Assembly (NCBI GenBank): GCA_017430535.1
Contig: JAFRMR010000026.1
Span: forward strand, 62,001-126,000
DNA from: Clostridia bacterium
GTDB taxonomy: Bacteria > Bacillota > Clostridia > Oscillospirales > Acutalibacteraceae
Length of the DNA stretch: 64,000 nt
Direction: 5' to 3'
A program made the position numbers and the translations under genes. This document shows positions 62,295 through 64,000 of this stretch, piece by piece (positions within the stretch are counted from its first letter, which is position 1; each line of letters starts with the position of its first letter). The notes beneath the pieces are model-generated. The model did not search any database, was not told the origin of the DNA, and saw nothing but the letters and a program-made list of their open reading frames with translations.

Positions 62295-63387
62295 AGTTGT
62301 CAATTGGAAAACCTTTAGATATGATGAAATATTTATTATTAGAAAAGGATTCTATAATAAAAAACCTGAGGCATCTGGAATTGGCACTATACCTTTTTTA
62401 GGAGCTACTGACAAGAATAACGGTGTGACAGGATATTACACTTTGGACGAAATTGATTCAGCCTCAAAAACAGGAGATCCACCCAACGCTCCACTAGAAC
62501 AAAAAATATTTCCTGGGCACGCAGTGTGCGTTACTAATAACGGTTCGGTCGGTTATGCGTACTATCAAGAGAACGAATTCACTTGCAGTCACGATGTTAA
62601 TCCGTTGTACTTGTTAAAAGGAGAGTTTAATTATTATACTGGTCTATTTTTTGCCTCCGTAATAATGTTTGATAGATATCGATGGGGATATGGTAGGAAA
62701 TGGCGACCTAGTAGAATGAAATATTCTAAAATCAAACTGCCTGCCAATTCAAATGGAGATCCAGATTTGGATTTTATGGAAAAATATATAAAATCATTAC
62801 ATCACAAACGCATATCTACAAATATAATAAAAACAGAAATTAATATTGATACTGTAGACTGGAAGCCATTTTTATTGCATAAACTTTTTATTGCCAATAT
62901 GGGTAATGGAATTGATGCAATTGCTACAACTGAAGATGAGCCAGAATTCAACTATGTTTCCAGAAACAGCAATGGCAACGGAGTTGTTGGATTTGTTGAT
63001 AGAATTCCCGGCGAAAATCCTTTTCCTGCCGGTGCAATGTCCTTAGCTTTAGGAGGAAGCTATCTTGGTTCTTGTTTTATTCAAAACAAATCTTTTTATA
63101 CAGCACAAAATGTAGCCGTATTGCAAGAAAAGCTACCATTGTCAAATCACACGAAACTATTCATTTCTGCATTGATTCGAAACGAATGCAAAATAAAATA
63201 TCAGGCTTTTGGTCGAGAGCTTAATGCTCACTTTAGAAAGGATTTCACAATTAAGCTTCCAGTCAAAAAAGACGAAAATGGTTATGTAATAGATGAAACA
63301 AAAGAGTTTTCAGATGAAGGATACATTCCAGATTGGGAGTGGATGGATAACTATATGAAATCATTACCTTATGGAGATAGAATATAG
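62284..63387 (+). CDS. Restriction-modification specificity subunit (HsdS/BcgI B-like)
   Basis: A 367-residue protein built of two similar halves, each starting with a target-recognition segment (VNWKTFRYDEIFIIRKGFYN and VDWKPFLLHKLFIANMGNGI) and containing GATDKNNGVTGYY / SRNSNGNGVVGFVD-type motifs, then closing with YIKSLHHKR / YMKSLPYGDRI helices. Such a two-TRD subunit reads a bipartite DNA site. TTG after GAAGG is the better start; a GTG nine bases earlier is possible. It overlaps the nuclease-methylase gene by a few bases, so they form one unit. Confidence 0.85.
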   Translation: MNLEVVNWKTFRYDEIFIIRKGFYNKKPEASGIGTIPFLGATDKNNGVTGYYTLDEIDSASKTGDPPNAPLEQKIFPGHAVCVTNNGSVGYAYYQENEFTCSHDVNPLYLLKGEFNYYTGLFFASVIMFDRYRWGYGRKWRPSRMKYSKIKLPANSNGDPDLDFMEKYIKSLHHKRISTNIIKTEINIDTVDWKPFLLHKLFIANMGNGIDAIATTEDEPEFNYVSRNSNGNGVVGFVDRIPGENPFPAGAMSLALGGSYLGSCFIQNKSFYTAQNVAVLQEKLPLSNHTKLFISALIRNECKIKYQAFGRELNAHFRKDFTIKLPVKKDENGYVIDETKEFSDEGYIPDWEWMDNYMKSLPYGDRI

Positions 63388-63654
63388 TCAGATCGCGCTT
63401 AACTGTTGGAAAACCACCTCGAGAATTTGAACACAACGTTCCACGTTTTATCAGAGTTTCCATTAGACAATAGCAGATTCATTGTATCATATTATTAGAC
63501 AACAGTCTTTATTATAACGATATTTGCAATTTGTCGACCAAATCATTTTATTTGCCCACTTACTGGTAGTTGATAAAACCGACTATCAGTAGGTGGTCAC
63601 ATTTTTTCAAGGTGGTCACATTGTATCATTTTTAGGATTCTCAGACATAAAAGC
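63388..63654. other. Repeat-rich right edge of the island
   Basis: No gene is apparent. A 15-bp near-perfect inverted repeat (CCACTTACTGGTAGT / ACTATCAGTAGGTGG) spans 63556-63596. AGGTGGTCACATT occurs twice (63591-63603, 63610-63622) and ATTGTATCAT twice (63481-63490, 63620-63629). This could be a recombination site or the footprint of a lost segment. Confidence 0.5.
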
Positions 63655-63682
63655 AAAACGCCTGTCAAAAGACAGGCGTTTT
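63655..63682. terminator. Intrinsic terminator
   Basis: A perfect 12-bp stem AAAACGCCTGTC / GACAGGCGTTTT with an AAAA loop lies just past the stop of the minus-strand deacetylase gene. Confidence 0.85.
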
Positions 63683-63701
63683 GTGATTTTTCAGTGTTTT
63701 T

Positions 63702-64000
63702 TCAGAGCAGTACTTCTCTGTTTGTTCCGTAGAAAATATCGTTTTTTCCGCTCATCATTCTGCAGAATTCCTCAAATCTGCCCCAGCTGTTGTTAAGATC
63801 AAACTCATAGGAGTGGCCCCACACATAAAACAGCTTCGGGGTATCGGGTTCAAGCTCAATAAATTCTTTTCCCAATTCAAACATTCTGTCAAATTCAAGG
63901 TGATGATATACTGTGGGCCTGAACTCAAAAAGGTTATCCTGCAAGTCAAAGGAGCCGCTGCTCTCAAAGGTGCGGCAGTATTTTATGCCGGTGTTTTTTC
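63702..64000 (-). CDS. Polysaccharide deacetylase-like protein, C-terminal fragment
   Basis: The minus-strand frame stays open to the window edge, so about 98 C-terminal residues are seen. GIKYCRTFESSGSFDLQDNL and LFYVWGHSYEFDLNNSWGRF match the end of NodB-type polysaccharide deacetylases common in gut Firmicutes. The metal-binding and catalytic motifs are outside the window. Its composition is back to that of the main chromosome, marking the end of the AT-rich island. Confidence 0.75.
   Translation of the reverse strand, partial: KNTGIKYCRTFESSGSFDLQDNLFEFRPTVYHHLEFDRMFELGKEFIELEPDTPKLFYVWGHSYEFDLNNSWGRFEEFCRMMSGKNDIFYGTNREVLL

Overview
The window looks like chromosomal DNA of a low-to-moderate GC Gram-positive anaerobe of the class Clostridia, most likely an Oscillospiraceae/Ruminococcaceae-type gut or rumen bacterium. 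The basis is the clostridial GlgC/GlgD pair, HydB/HydC-like NADH modules, PASTA-type surface protein, secreted Thr-rich proteins with C-terminal anchors, an intact holB-ricT pair, and sigma-A type promoters (TTGACA-17-TATAAT) with AGGAGG ribosome sites. The taxon is an inference: there is no rRNA and no database search was possible.

Layout. 0-1.7 kb: end of an ABC exporter (ATPase tail plus permease). 1.7-7.6 kb, minus strand: a tightly packed run reading citrate synthase, membrane protein, AEC carboxylate-type exporter, QueG-like iron-sulfur protein, DNA polymerase III delta' and RicT (PSP1). 7.8-8.9 kb: a STAS-phosphotransferase fusion. 9.2-16.4 kb, minus strand: a glycogen operon (glgB, glgC, glgD, an unknown Thr-rich membrane protein, glgA, and a histidine-phosphatase homologue that has lost its first catalytic His). 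16.6-18.3 kb: a zinc-ribbon/pseudokinase/PASTA membrane protein. 18.4-20.8 kb: a large secreted repeat protein. 21.0-24.9 kb: LarA-like nickel epimerase, 6-phosphogluconate dehydrogenase and PfkB sugar kinase in one operon. 24.9-26.3 kb: CNNM/CorC protein.

26.4-29.6 kb: a compact three-gene set of free-standing adenylation enzyme, condensation-type acyltransferase and carrier protein, i.e. a minimal NRPS-like system. 29.8-34.2 kb: three genes whose domain order matches electron-bifurcating transhydrogenases of the Sporomusa (Stn) type. 34.3-36.8 kb: a GPH-family transporter with a very long charged cytoplasmic tail. 37.0-40.9 kb: an unexplained run of small exported or membrane proteins, including two tandem paralogues, beside an MFS-like protein. 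41.0-43.1 kb: Ldh2-family dehydrogenase and a metallophosphoesterase. 43.1-44.8 kb: an AT-rich Ig-repeat protein and a divergent XRE regulator. 44.9-47.6 kb: CorA and a secreted glycosidase-like protein. 47.7-51.3 kb: an autoregulated GntR/YtrA-ABC transporter operon. 51.3-55.7 kb: exported proteins (Ada-like zinc motif protein, alpha/beta hydrolase, phosphoesterase, GH5 glycosidase). 55.8-59.1 kb: zinc-ribbon/TM2 protein, RadC, SDR reductase and lipoprotein.

59.2-63.7 kb: tRNA-Thr(CGU) with a broken duplicate of it, then an AT-rich island holding a small regulator, a combined nuclease/N6-methyltransferase and a specificity subunit (BcgI-like two-subunit restriction-modification). The window closes in the 3' end of a polysaccharide deacetylase. 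Intergenic DNA holds several long dyad-symmetric elements and a 20-bp-period iteron-like array that the genes do not explain.
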